Counted from the first letter of the stretch, positions 15,226 through 23,817 are shown. The stretch: 28,269 nucleotides of DNA from an uncultured Lachnospiraceae bacterium (GCA_900554925.1 USJG01000011.1:1-28269); one strand, 5' to 3'. Numbers and translations are program-made. The notes: generated by a model from the letters alone, not told the origin.

Positions 15226-16734
15226 ATGGAAAACGTAATGAACACTATTGCAAACGTAAACTCCGCCATAAACGGTGTAGTGTGGGGAGTCCCTATGCTG
15301 ATACTTATTATTGGCACCGGTATCTACATGACCGTAGGCATGAAATTCTTTCAGATTACCAGAATAAAGCACTGGATGAATGAAACCTTTCTTGCGATTT
15401 TTAAGAAAAAGCATGTAACTGCACATACAGGTAAGGAAGAACAATCTATTTCCCAGTTTCAGGCCCTTTCCACTGCGCTGGCCGCCACTATTGGCGTAGG
15501 TAATATCGCTGGTGTTGCAGGCGCTATTATTACAGGCGGGGCAGGTGCTGTATTCTGGATGTGGCTTTCCGCGCTTTTCGGTATGATGACAAATTATTCC
15601 GAAAATGTACTGGGTATCTACTACAGGCGCAAAAATTCCAGAAATGAATGGTCCGGCGGCGCCATGTACTACATACAGGATGGTTTAAAGGGCAAAAAAA
15701 TAATCGGCGTTCTTGCAAAGCCTCTGGCTGTTTTATTTTCCCTTTTCTGTGTATTTGCTTCCTTTGGTATCGGAAACATGACACAGGTACATGAAATTGC
15801 CAGCTCCCTTCAGGATACCTTCAGTATTCCTCCCCTGGCAACCGGTATTATCATTGCTGTAATTGCCGCACTGGTTATTCTGGGCGGGATTAAGACAATC
15901 GGAAATGTAGCTGAAAAGATTGTTCCTTTCATGGCATGTGCTTATATTCTCGGAACAGTTGTCGTTCTTGTTTTAAATATTACATCTATCCCGGCTGTAT
16001 TTGGCGCTATCTTCTCAAATGCTTTCGGCCTTCGTCCAATTGCAGGCGCTACTGTTGGTGTTATGATCAAACAGGCAATGACCATGGGCTTTAAGAGAGG
16101 CGTTTTCTCCAATGAAGCCGGACTTGGTTCTTCCGTCATGGTTCATTCCGCTTCCAATGTAAAAGAGCCTATTATTCAGGGTATGTGGGGTATTTTTGAA
16201 GTATTTTTTGATACGATTATAGTTTGCACTCTGACTGCTTTCACTGTATTAAGCTCCGGTCTGATCGACCTTAACACAGGCGAAGTCCTTACTGCGTCAA
16301 CCGGCGCTTCCCTTGTAAGTGAGGCTCTTTCTCAGGGCCTTGGTTCCCTGGCCGGCGGCTTTGTTGCCATTGCAGTCTGCTTATTTGCCTTTACCACAGT
16401 CCTTGGATGGTCCTTCTACGGAACCAAATCCTGCGAATATTTATTCGGCACAAAAGCAACCATTGTATATAAGGTCATCTTCATTGTCTGCATTGTATTT
16501 GGCGCTACCATGAGTTTTGATCTGGCATGGGCTATTGCTGATACTTTAAATGCTTTGATGGCAATTCCCAACCTGATAGGCGTGCTTTGTCTGTCCGGTA
16601 CTGTATTTGCCATTACCAGAAATTATACCGATCGAAAAATTACCAAAACAGCGCCTGATGCCAAACCTATGCTTTCCTTTGATCCCAAGATTCAGGCAAT
16701 GCAGGAGCAGGCCATTGCTGAAGAGGAAAGTTAA
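15226..16734 (+). CDS. Sodium/alanine (or glycine) symporter, AGCS family
   Basis: A 502-residue integral membrane protein of the AGCS family, which imports alanine, glycine or related amino acids with Na+. The signature ALAATIGVGNIAGVAGAI lies near residue 86-103, followed by GMMTNYSENVLGIYYRR; about 10-11 hydrophobic segments span the chain to a short charged tail. Length is normal. I chose the ATG at 15226 because AAAGGAGA lies 5 bases before it and it starts the family's usual N-terminus; the frame is open back to 15103, but that stretch overlaps the promoter and leader hairpin. The gene is alone on the plus strand, ends at a bidirectional terminator, and may be controlled by its leader hairpin and the upstream palindrome. 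The exact substrate is unknown. Confidence 0.94.
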   Translation: MENVMNTIANVNSAINGVVWGVPMLILIIGTGIYMTVGMKFFQITRIKHWMNETFLAIFKKKHVTAHTGKEEQSISQFQALSTALAATIGVGNIAGVAGAIITGGAGAVFWMWLSALFGMMTNYSENVLGIYYRRKNSRNEWSGGAMYYIQDGLKGKKIIGVLAKPLAVLFSLFCVFASFGIGNMTQVHEIASSLQDTFSIPPLATGIIIAVIAALVILGGIKTIGNVAEKIVPFMACAYILGTVVVLVLNITSIPAVFGAIFSNAFGLRPIAGATVGVMIKQAMTMGFKRGVFSNEAGLGSSVMVHSASNVKEPIIQGMWGIFEVFFDTIIVCTLTAFTVLSSGLIDLNTGEVLTASTGASLVSEALSQGLGSLAGGFVAIAVCLFAFTTVLGWSFYGTKSCEYLFGTKATIVYKVIFIVCIVFGATMSFDLAWAIADTLNALMAIPNLIGVLCLSGTVFAITRNYTDRKITKTAPDAKPMLSFDPKIQAMQEQAIAEEES

Positions 16735-16787
16735 GTTACTTATTAATAACGAAATTTGCCGTACTGAAATATTAAATTTCATGTTAT

Positions 16788-16826
16788 ACAAAAAGGCTGC
16801 CCATCTTAAGTGGGCAGCCTTTCCTG
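16788..16826. terminator. Bidirectional terminator between the symporter and the aldolase
   Basis: A 12-bp perfect stem (AAAGGCTGCCCA 16792-16803 with TGGGCAGCCTTT 16811-16822) has T-runs on both sides: CTTTCC on the plus strand and CTTTTTG on the minus strand. The two genes converge on it. Confidence 0.9.
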
Positions 16827-16844
16827 TTAATATAATGTAATTTA

Positions 16845-17708
16845 TCAAGCCTTGTTAATGGAACCGAAGATTTCCATTTTTTCCTTAACAGTAGCCTTGA
16901 TTGCTTCAAAACCGGGAGCAAGAAGCTTACGAGGATCAAATCCCTTGCCTTCCTGATCCTTTCCCTCTTCAATGTACTTACGTGTAGCTGCTGCAAAGGA
17001 TAACTGGCATTCTGTATTTACGTTAATCTTAGCAACACCTAAGGAGATTGCTTTCTGAATCATTTCTGTAGGAATGCCGGTACCGCCGTGAAGCACTAAA
17101 GGCATGTCCCCTGTAAGCTGCTGGATAGCATCCAGAGTTTCAAAGGATAATCCCTTCCAGTTCGCAGGATATTTGCCATGGATATTGCCGATGCCTGCTG
17201 CCAGGAAGTCGATTCCCAGATCAGCAATTGCTTTACATTCATTAGGATCTGCGCATTCACCCATGCCAATTACGCCATCTTCTTCACCGCCGATAGAACC
17301 AACTTCTGCTTCAATGGAAATTCCCTTTGCATGTGCTGCTGCAACTAACTCTTTGGTCTTAGCTACGTTTTCTTCGATAGGATAGTGAGAACCATCAAAC
17401 ATTACTGAAGAAAAACCTGCCTCGATACATTTGTAGCAGTGTTCATAGCTGCCATGATCCAGGTGAAGCGCTACGGGAACTGTGATATTCTGGTCTTTGA
17501 TAAGTCCGTTAACCATACCAACTACTACATCATATCCGCCCATGTACTTGCCTGCACCTTCAGATACACCGAGAATTACAGGTGAGTTGTTTTCCTGTGC
17601 TGTTAACAGGATTGCCTTGGTCCACTCAAGGTTGTTAATGTTGAACTGACCAACTGCATAGTGGCCTGCTTTTGCTTTTTTAAGCATTTCTGTTGCTGAT
17701 ACTAACAT
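16845..17708 (-). CDS. fba: Fructose-bisphosphate aldolase, class II
   Basis: A zinc-dependent aldolase of 287 residues that interconverts fructose 1,6-bisphosphate with dihydroxyacetone phosphate and glyceraldehyde 3-phosphate in glycolysis. Evidence: LHLDHGSYEHCYKCIEAG with the catalytic Asp and zinc His near residue 80, VMFDGSHYPIEEN, EAEVGSIGGEEDG, and the phosphate-binding LVLHGGTGIP followed by AKINVNTECQ. The N-terminus LVSATEMLKKAKAGHYAVGQFNINN is typical. GGAGGT lies 7 bases before the ATG. It is flanked by its own promoter and a terminator, so it is probably monocistronic. Tagatose- or other ketose-bisphosphate aldolases are close relatives, but the glycolytic enzyme is the most likely. 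Confidence 0.94.
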   Translation of the reverse strand: MLVSATEMLKKAKAGHYAVGQFNINNLEWTKAILLTAQENNSPVILGVSEGAGKYMGGYDVVVGMVNGLIKDQNITVPVALHLDHGSYEHCYKCIEAGFSSVMFDGSHYPIEENVAKTKELVAAAHAKGISIEAEVGSIGGEEDGVIGMGECADPNECKAIADLGIDFLAAGIGNIHGKYPANWKGLSFETLDAIQQLTGDMPLVLHGGTGIPTEMIQKAISLGVAKINVNTECQLSFAAATRKYIEEGKDQEGKGFDPRKLLAPGFEAIKATVKEKMEIFGSINKA

Positions 17709-17751
17709 TTTATTTACCTCCGTTAAATTAATAACACTCTAATCGCTATTT

Positions 17752-17780
17752 ATTATAACCTATTCCCACAAAAAATGGAA
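17752..17780 (-). promoter_or_regulatory. Probable promoter of fba
   Basis: A perfect minus-strand -10 TATAAT (17752-17757) lies about 45 bases before the start codon. The -35 at 17 bases (TTCCAT) matches poorly, so only the -10 is well supported. Confidence 0.45.
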
Positions 17781-17804
17781 CAGGAATTGAAAATATTTAC
17801 AAAT

Positions 17805-18707
17805 TTACTCCGGTACTCTGATGCGAAGTGCCTGCATGTGGTTTTTGATATTTACCTCCTTGTGTCTGCCGCCAAATTCTCCGTCAAGCGTCCATGCAAT
17901 TTCTTCTTCTGATATGATCTTAAGGGCATTTGCCTTAAAGCAATACATACAGTCCGTATTAATATTCCTGTTAATTAAAGCCGCCATGATCAAATTAAGT
18001 TCTATGGGATTAGAGGGTTTTTTGATTAACGTAACTTCAAACTCCCCATCATCCAGCTGCACGTATTTCCCCGTAATACGCTTAAAACCTCCTACTGAAG
18101 TAGAATTGGTTATCATACCGAATAAAAACTCTCCTTCTACTGAAAGCTCCCTGCTCTCCACCTTCAATTTATATGCCTTGATGGAGGGAAGTCTGCGCAT
18201 CCCCTCTAAAACGTATGCCATATGTCCCAAAACGTTTTTAATATCCTGGGGTGTTTCATAAGAAACATCCGTAAAGACTCCAAAAGCCGCTATGTAAACA
18301 AAGATGTCATCATTAAATTCTCCCACATCACAGCCAAAAGTTCTGCCCTCCACGATTGTCTGCGCAGCACGGATCATATTCTTTGGGATCTGAAGGCTGT
18401 TTGCAAAATCGTTAGTACTTCCGGCAGGCACATATCCTATGGGTATCCTTTCCTCACACTGCATCATTCCCGTTACCACTTCATCCAGCGTACCGTCGCC
18501 GCCGCTGCAGACGATCAGATCATAATCCTCCTGCCCTCTCTTTCGCTCTTTAACTGCTTTTAACCCATCTCCTTTTGCCTGAGTGGGATAAGCAGTTACC
18601 TCAAATCCTGCCTTGGTAAAAATATCAATAATATCTAACAGATTACTTCTGATCCTGGCTTTGCCGGCCCTTGGATTATAGATGAAAAGCATTCTTTTCT
18701 TTTCCAT
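17805..18707 (-). CDS. Diacylglycerol kinase-like lipid kinase (YegS/BmrU/DgkB type)
   Basis: A 300-residue soluble lipid kinase of the DAGK-catalytic family. It shows IYNPRAGKARIRSN at the N-terminus, the ATP-site motif CSGGDGTLDEVVTGM near residue 65-80, and GYVPAGSTNDFANSL, all diagnostic. Members phosphorylate diacylglycerol (recycling lipid left from lipoteichoic acid synthesis) or related lipids; the substrate here is unproven. I chose the ATG at 18707 (MEKKRML), which has AAAGGAG 6 bases before it; the ATG at 18713 overlaps that ribosome site's spacing. An intrinsic terminator ends immediately before the ribosome site, so expression must come by read-through from the crh-like gene. Confidence 0.9.
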   Translation of the reverse strand: MEKKRMLFIYNPRAGKARIRSNLLDIIDIFTKAGFEVTAYPTQAKGDGLKAVKERKRGQEDYDLIVCSGGDGTLDEVVTGMMQCEERIPIGYVPAGSTNDFANSLQIPKNMIRAAQTIVEGRTFGCDVGEFNDDIFVYIAAFGVFTDVSYETPQDIKNVLGHMAYVLEGMRRLPSIKAYKLKVESRELSVEGEFLFGMITNSTSVGGFKRITGKYVQLDDGEFEVTLIKKPSNPIELNLIMAALINRNINTDCMYCFKANALKIISEEEIAWTLDGEFGGRHKEVNIKNHMQALRIRVPE

Positions 18708-18723
18708 GTTCATCTCCTTTTGG

Positions 18724-18751
18724 AAAAAAGAGCAAAGCCTGCGCTTTGCTC
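18724..18751 (-). terminator. Intrinsic terminator between the crh-like gene and the lipid kinase gene
   Basis: A 9-bp stem (GAGCAAAGC 18730-18738 with GCTTTGCTC 18743-18751), loop of 4, is followed on the minus strand by six T. It ends within 10 bases of the lipid kinase ribosome site. Confidence 0.85.
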
Positions 18752-18778
18752 CCATACTCTGATTTTATTTCAATCAAT

Positions 18779-19039
18779 TTACTGCTTATTTCCACTTAAA
18801 TATTCTTCTATATCCTGAATTGATTCTTTTTCATCTTTTCCTTCTGCAATCACTTTGATAGATTCACCGGTACCAAGTGCCAGGCTCATCATTCCCATGA
18901 TGCTTTTGGCATTTACCCTTTTGCCTTCTGCCTCAATATAGACAGAACTTTCATGCTGGCTTGCAACCTGTACCAACATTGCAACAGGCCTGGCCTGCAG
19001 CCCTTCGCTCAGCTGAATTGTAATAGACTTTTCAATCAT
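18779..19039 (-). CDS. crh: Crh/HPr-like regulatory protein with Gln at position 15
   Basis: An 86-residue HPr-fold protein. HPr carries phosphate on His15 for the sugar PTS; here the site reads GLQARP, with Gln15. The regulatory serine site is intact: NAKSIMGMMSLA with Ser46, the target of HprK. This exact pair of features (Q15, S46) defines Bacillus Crh, which cannot serve the PTS but, when Ser-phosphorylated, acts as a CcpA co-effector; in B. subtilis Crh also follows whiA. AAGGAGGAG lies ~7 bases before the ATG, 14 bases after whiA. hprK is encoded 4 kb upstream on the same strand. The role in this organism is inferred; a separate true HPr should exist elsewhere. Confidence 0.88.
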   Translation of the reverse strand: MIEKSITIQLSEGLQARPVAMLVQVASQHESSVYIEAEGKRVNAKSIMGMMSLALGTGESIKVIAEGKDEKESIQDIEEYLSGNKQ

Positions 19040-19053
19040 AATAGCTCCTCCTT

Positions 19054-19926
19054 TTAAACCTTAATCTTTTCCGCCAATTCACTAAGTTTTCTCAATCTAT
19101 GATTAACACCGGATTTTCCAACCGGCGGTTCAAGATACGTTCCCAATTCCTGAAGAGAACTTTCCGGATGTTCTAATCTGATTTCTGCCATTTGCCTTAG
19201 GTTATCCGGCAAATTAGATAATCCATAACTTTTTTGTAAAAGCAGAATATCTTCAATCTGCTTACTGGCTGCATTAACCGTTTTTGTAATATTGGCGGCT
19301 TCACAATTAACCTGACGGTTGATGGAATTTCTCACTTCCTTTTCAACTCTCAGATTTTCAAGCTGCATCAGGGATAAATGCGCTCCCATTACATTTAAAA
19401 GATCAACAATCCCTGCGCCTTCTTTTATATATACCACGTAATATTTTTTTCGTCTTACAATTTTAGCTTCTATTTCGAAACTACAGATCACCTGCTGAAT
19501 CTGCTTCGCATGTATTTCGTTTTCACAGACAAATTCCAAATGGTATCCCTTATGGGGGTCACTCATGGAACCAATACACAAAAAAGTGCCCCGCAGAAAT
19601 GCTCTTCTGCAGCAGCTGTTTTTAATAAGAAGCGGACTGACCTCCTCCGACAGTTGATGGATACAGCCCTCTTCGTCCATAATCTTAACCGCCTGCAATA
19701 CTTTAACAACATTAACATTAATAATAAATGTTTTCTTCAATAATGTAAAGTATTTTCTGGAAGCAAATGGATTTTCGGAAAGTATCGTGATTTCTCCCGT
19801 CTCTGACTTTTCTGCTTCTATCCTGCATCCAAAATGAATAATCGCCGCAAGTTCAGCCAGTTGGCAATGCCTGGAACTTGAAACAACTTTTTCCAATTCT
19901 TCCTTTACTTCCGATGAAAACGACAT
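19054..19926 (-). CDS. whiA: WhiA, DNA-binding protein linked to cell division and sporulation
   Basis: 290 residues. The N-terminal part (SFSSEVKEELEKV..., RAFLRGTFLCIGSMSDPHKGYHLEF) is the catalytically dead LAGLIDADG-homing-endonuclease-like domain. The C-terminal ~90 residues end in a helix-turn-helix (SSLQELGTYLEPPVGKSGVNHR). WhiA is conserved in nearly all Gram-positive bacteria and affects division or chromosome segregation in Bacillus and sporulation in Streptomyces. I prefer the ATG at 19926, after AAGGATAGG; a GTG at 19959 overlaps the rapZ stop. It lies between rapZ and the crh-like gene. In Bacillus and many Clostridium a yvcK/glmR gene lies between rapZ and whiA; it is absent here. 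Confidence 0.95.
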   Translation of the reverse strand: MSFSSEVKEELEKVVSSSRHCQLAELAAIIHFGCRIEAEKSETGEITILSENPFASRKYFTLLKKTFIINVNVVKVLQAVKIMDEEGCIHQLSEEVSPLLIKNSCCRRAFLRGTFLCIGSMSDPHKGYHLEFVCENEIHAKQIQQVICSFEIEAKIVRRKKYYVVYIKEGAGIVDLLNVMGAHLSLMQLENLRVEKEVRNSINRQVNCEAANITKTVNAASKQIEDILLLQKSYGLSNLPDNLRQMAEIRLEHPESSLQELGTYLEPPVGKSGVNHRLRKLSELAEKIKV

Positions 19927-19958
19927 AATCCTATCCTTTTTACTGTCTGCCTGGAACA

Positions 19959-20822
19959 CTACACACCTTGTCCTACATCACGGTGCACGATTTTAATTCC
20001 ATAACCGCCCTCATTTTTCAAATCTTCATATAATTTATTGGCCAGCGTTACGCTTCTGTGCTTTCCGCCTGTACACCCGATGCAGATCACCAACTGATAT
20101 TTTCCTTCCTTAATATAATTGGGAATCAGGAATTTCACCATATCTGCCAATTTATCAATAAAGCTATGGGCCTCCGGAAAACTCATAACGTAATCCTGAA
20201 CCTCTTTTTCATTTCCTGTCTTGTGTTTCAATTCATCTATATAAAAAGGATTAGGCAAAAATCTTACGTCAAACACCAGATCTGCATCTGCCGGAATACC
20301 GTATTTAAACCCAAAAGACAATATGGTGATCATCAGGCTGTTGTATTCTTCGTTTTGTATAAATATGCGATCCAATTCTTCTTTCAGTTCCCTGGTCAGC
20401 AAATTGGAGGTATCTATTACATAATCTGCTTTTTCCCTGATGTCATTTAAGATCGCTCTTTCCTTTTTAATTCCCTCCTCAATCCTCCCATCCGGAGAAA
20501 GGGGATGCATTCGTCTGGTTTCCTTATATCTCTTAAGCAGCGTCCGGTCATTGGCTTCCATAAAAAGAATTTCAAACACATATCCATTTTCCTTAAGCTT
20601 TTCCAATACCCTTTGCACATCCTCAAAGGCCTGATCTGCACGCACATCCAGTCCCAATGCTACCTTGGTAACCTCGCCTCCCGGAGTGGCAATTAATTCA
20701 ACAAATTTTTCAATCAAAAGAACCGGCAGATTGTCCACGCAATAAAATCCGGCATCTTCAAGCATTCGAAGGGCTGTACTTTTTCCGCCGCCGCTCATAC
20801 CTGTCACAACTACAAAACGCAT
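19959..20822 (-). CDS. rapZ: RapZ/YvcJ nucleotide-binding protein
   Basis: 287 residues. The N-terminal P-loop GMSGGGKST at residues 8-16 binds ATP/GTP, with nucleotide-binding strands such as ALGLDVRAD. The C-terminal domain ends VICIGCTGGKHRSVTLANKL, the segment that in E. coli RapZ senses glucosamine-6-phosphate and contacts RNA. In Firmicutes the homologue YvcJ has less clear roles (competence, envelope precursor control). The ATG at 20822 is preceded by GAGGAGG at 6 bases; the frame is open to a TTG at 20837. It follows murB after 11 bases and precedes whiA by 32 bases, a conserved operon order. Confidence 0.95.
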   Translation of the reverse strand: MRFVVVTGMSGGGKSTALRMLEDAGFYCVDNLPVLLIEKFVELIATPGGEVTKVALGLDVRADQAFEDVQRVLEKLKENGYVFEILFMEANDRTLLKRYKETRRMHPLSPDGRIEEGIKKERAILNDIREKADYVIDTSNLLTRELKEELDRIFIQNEEYNSLMITILSFGFKYGIPADADLVFDVRFLPNPFYIDELKHKTGNEKEVQDYVMSFPEAHSFIDKLADMVKFLIPNYIKEGKYQLVICIGCTGGKHRSVTLANKLYEDLKNEGGYGIKIVHRDVGQGV

Positions 20823-20833
20823 GTCGTTCCTCC

Positions 20834-21754
20834 TCAAAAGTCCCCCAGAAAAATCACTTCTGTTTCCAGTGCAACTCCGAATTTATCCTTCACTCTTTCC
20901 TGTACTTCCTTAATAACCTCCGCAACATCAGCGGCTGTTGCCCTTCCGTCATTCACAACAAATCCGCAGTGCTTTTCGGATACCCTTGCGCCGCCAATGG
21001 AGTATCCTCTAAGCCCCGCATCCATAATCAGCTTTCCGGCAAAATATCCTTCCGGTCTTTTAAAGGTACTGCCTGCGCTGGCATATTCAAGAGGCTGCTT
21101 TTCTTTTCTTTTGATAGAAAGTTCCTCCATCTTTGCCCCAATCTTTTCTCTGTCTCCCTGCTGAAGCTTCAGCTTGCTTTCAAGCACAATAAAGGGTCTG
21201 TTTTTAATGATGCTGGTGCGGTATCCAAACTCCATGGCCTGAGTGTCAAGTTCCATGATTTCTCCCTCTTCATTCATGACCGTTACCCGCTCTACCACCT
21301 GCTTCATTTCCCCATCATAAGCTCCGGCATTCATGACAACGCCGCCGCCCAGGGTACCGGGGATTCCTGCTGCAAACTCAAGACCTGTCAGCCCATTTTC
21401 CCAGGCACATTTTGCCACCTGGGAAAGCAGGGCTCCTGCACCTGCCGTAATACGGGTATCCTCCACTGTAATTGCATTCATCTTATTTCCGATCTGCAAA
21501 ATGACCCCTTCATACCCTTTGTCTCCCACTAAAAGATTACTGCCGTTCCCAAGAATAAAATAAGGAATTTCCACCATCTTCAAATAGGGCACAAGCTTCT
21601 CAAGCTGCCGGGCGTCGCTGATACGAACGAAACACCCTGCCTCCCCCCCTACCCGGAAGGTTGTATGTTTATACATGGGTTCATTTAAAAGAATATCCTC
21701 TTTTGGTACATGAGCCGCGATAAACTCATAAATAGCTGAACTGATCTTTTCCAC
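20834..21754 (-). CDS. murB: UDP-N-acetylenolpyruvoylglucosamine reductase
   Basis: An FAD enzyme of 306 residues that reduces UDP-GlcNAc-enolpyruvate to UDP-MurNAc with NADPH, in the cytoplasmic stage of peptidoglycan synthesis. Visible motifs are YKHTTFRVGGEAGCF, LGNGSNLLVGD, the FAD loop GIPGTLGGGVVMNAGAY, the catalytic Ser in ASAGSTFKRP, and SIGGARVSEKHCGFVVN. The length fits the shorter type II MurB common in Firmicutes. The start is GTG at 21754, with AGGTGA about 9 bases before it. It begins 28 bases after glcK and heads the murB-rapZ-whiA-crh run. Confidence 0.96.
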   Translation of the reverse strand: MEKISSAIYEFIAAHVPKEDILLNEPMYKHTTFRVGGEAGCFVRISDARQLEKLVPYLKMVEIPYFILGNGSNLLVGDKGYEGVILQIGNKMNAITVEDTRITAGAGALLSQVAKCAWENGLTGLEFAAGIPGTLGGGVVMNAGAYDGEMKQVVERVTVMNEEGEIMELDTQAMEFGYRTSIIKNRPFIVLESKLKLQQGDREKIGAKMEELSIKRKEKQPLEYASAGSTFKRPEGYFAGKLIMDAGLRGYSIGGARVSEKHCGFVVNDGRATAADVAEVIKEVQERVKDKFGVALETEVIFLGDF

Positions 21755-21782
21755 TTTCCCTTTTCACCTGCTGTTTCAATTA

Positions 21783-22724
21783 TTATTTTACATCCAGCAC
21801 CAATTTGGCAGCACCATAAATCCCTGCATCATTTCCCAATGTTGCAAGAGAAAACTTAACGTCCTTGCTGCCAGAAAAAACATTTTTTTCATAATGGGGC
21901 CTGATATAATCTATAAGGATTTCTCCTGCTTTGGAAACGCCCCCTCCGATCACGATTGCTTCCGGATTTACAATGCCTGCTATTACGGAAAGAGCATCAC
22001 CTAAATATTTTCCAAATTCTTCTGCTACTTCCATGGCCAGTGCATCTTTTTCTTTTACTGCGTCAAAGACAGTCTTAGCGGAAACCTCTCCCTGTCTTAA
22101 AACACTGTCCTTGTCACTTTCTTTCAGTTTTTTGTTTGCCAGTCTTGTAATTCCGGTAGCAGAAGCATACTGCTCAAGACAGCCTTTATTTCCGCAGCCG
22201 CAGCTTTCGGTCTCGTTGTCATCTACATGAATGTGCCCTATTTCTCCGCCTGCGCCGGTAGCACCTGTAAGCATTTTGCCGTCAATAATAATACCACCGC
22301 CTACACCGGTACCTAAGGTTACTACGATCAGGTTGCTGCTTCCCTGGCCGCCGCCCTTCCACATTTCTCCAAGGGCTGCCACATTAGCATCATTTCCCAC
22401 CATAACCGGCATATGAAGGATTTCTTCAAGTGTCTCCTTAATATTAAAAGTTTCCCATCCCAGATTAACGGCTCTGTGGACAACTCCTTCACTGTCAATA
22501 GGGCCGGGAGCGTCTACGCCAACTCCTGCAATCACCTTTTCATCTATTTTCTTTTCATCAATTTTATTTCTTATACTGTCCGCAATATCAGGCAGGATAT
22601 GGCTGCCGCTGTCGTGTTTTCTGGTGGGGATTTCCCATTTATCCAGAAGGTTTCCTTCAACGTCAAACAGACCAAGCTTTACTGTAGTTCCACCAATATC
22701 TACTCCAAAAACATATTTACTCAT
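21783..22724 (-). CDS. glcK: ROK-family glucokinase
   Basis: A 313-residue kinase that phosphorylates glucose to glucose 6-phosphate with ATP. The N-terminal phosphate loop is FGVDIGGTTVKLGLFD, the sugar/catalytic region has VGNDANVAALGE with the catalytic Asp, and the ROK zinc motif is HIHVDD...CGCGNKGCLEQYASATG. It lacks an N-terminal helix-turn-helix, so it is an enzyme rather than a ROK repressor. AGAGGAT precedes the ATG. It lies 62 bases after hprK and 28 bases before murB, which links sugar entry into glycolysis with catabolite control and cell-wall genes. Confidence 0.94.
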   Translation of the reverse strand: MSKYVFGVDIGGTTVKLGLFDVEGNLLDKWEIPTRKHDSGSHILPDIADSIRNKIDEKKIDEKVIAGVGVDAPGPIDSEGVVHRAVNLGWETFNIKETLEEILHMPVMVGNDANVAALGEMWKGGGQGSSNLIVVTLGTGVGGGIIIDGKMLTGATGAGGEIGHIHVDDNETESCGCGNKGCLEQYASATGITRLANKKLKESDKDSVLRQGEVSAKTVFDAVKEKDALAMEVAEEFGKYLGDALSVIAGIVNPEAIVIGGGVSKAGEILIDYIRPHYEKNVFSGSKDVKFSLATLGNDAGIYGAAKLVLDVK

Positions 22725-22786
22725 ATACTTATCCTCTCTTTATCTTTATTAATATTATTTGAATTTATGCTTCCAAAATGAAATTT

Positions 22787-23731
22787 TTAATTATCCTCAT
22801 CTTCATCACGTCTTCTGGTCAGGGACTCCTGGACTCTTCTGTAAAGCTCCTGGGCCGCATTGTAACCCATTTTCTTCTGACGATGATTGATTGCCGCGGA
22901 TTCACAGATAATAGCAAGATTTCGTCCCGGACGAATGGGAATATTATGACATACTACCTTATTCCCCAGATATTCCGTATATTCCTCCTCAAGGCCAAGT
23001 CTGTCATATTCCTTTTCCTTGTCCCAGTCCTCCAATCGGATGACCAGATCGATATTCTGTGTATCCTTGACACTTGAAACACCGAACAACGTTTTGACAT
23101 CCACGATCCCGATTCCTCTAAGCTCAATAAAATGCTTGGTAATATCCGGTGCGGAACCCACCAGTGTGTCATCACTCACCTTTCGGATTTCAACAGCGTC
23201 ATCCGTCACAAGACGATGCCCTCTCTTGATCAGCTCCAGAGCTGCTTCAGATTTACCGATACCGCTTTCACCTGTGATCAGAACACCTTCCCCATAGACA
23301 TCCACCAATACGCCATGAACAGAAATACAGGGCGCCAGCATGACATTCAGCCATCTGATAATCTCCGACATAAATCCGGAGGTTGACTTTTTCGTCATTA
23401 AAATAGGCACCTTGTTTTCAATAGCTGTTTTCATAAAAAGTTCATCCGGTTTCAGTTCACGGCAGAAAACAATGGCAGGTATTTCACAGGAAAGAAGCCT
23501 TTCATAGATTTCCTTTTTTCTTGCCTGAGGTAATCCCTCCATGTAAGTATATTCTACAAATCCTATGATCTGCAGTCTGGTTGCCTCAAAATGCTCAAAA
23601 TAACCTGCCATCTGAAGTGCTGGCCTGTTAATATCAGGCTGCGTAACCCTGATTTTGGAGATATCCAACTGGGGAGTCAGATTTTCCAACTGCATTTTTT
23701 CGATGATCCGTTCAAGCTTTACGTTTGCCAT
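22787..23731 (-). CDS. hprK: HPr kinase/phosphorylase
   Basis: A 314-residue bifunctional enzyme that adds phosphate to, or removes it from, Ser46 of HPr and Crh in response to glycolytic metabolites. The C-terminal catalytic domain has ISVHGVLVDVYGEGVLITG, the P-loop GESGIGKS near residue 154-161, and the family signature ELRGIGIVDVKTLFG. The N-terminal ~130 residues form the usual DRTGG-like domain. AAGGAG lies shortly before the ATG, and a convincing promoter is at 23789-23817. The probable substrate, the Q15 Crh-like protein, is encoded in the same cluster. Confidence 0.97.
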   Translation of the reverse strand: MANVKLERIIEKMQLENLTPQLDISKIRVTQPDINRPALQMAGYFEHFEATRLQIIGFVEYTYMEGLPQARKKEIYERLLSCEIPAIVFCRELKPDELFMKTAIENKVPILMTKKSTSGFMSEIIRWLNVMLAPCISVHGVLVDVYGEGVLITGESGIGKSEAALELIKRGHRLVTDDAVEIRKVSDDTLVGSAPDITKHFIELRGIGIVDVKTLFGVSSVKDTQNIDLVIRLEDWDKEKEYDRLGLEEEYTEYLGNKVVCHNIPIRPGRNLAIICESAAINHRQKKMGYNAAQELYRRVQESLTRRRDEDEDN

Positions 23732-23788
23732 ACCCCTCTCCTTTCCCTTTTTCTTTATAAAATATCTTCCGAAATTTCATCTAGCGCT

Positions 23789-23817
23789 ATTGTATCACAG
23801 AAAATTTACAACCACAA
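23789..23817 (-). promoter_or_regulatory. Promoter of hprK
   Basis: Minus-strand -35 TTGTGG (23812-23817) and extended -10 TGATACAAT (TACAAT at 23789-23794), spacing 17. The -35 box directly abuts the terminal inverted repeat of the neighbouring repeat element. Confidence 0.72.

Noticed and set aside
20969..21532. Plus-strand open frame of 187 codons opposite murB
   Set aside because: Antisense shadow of a clear murB; Cys/Phe/His-rich composition with no domain pattern.
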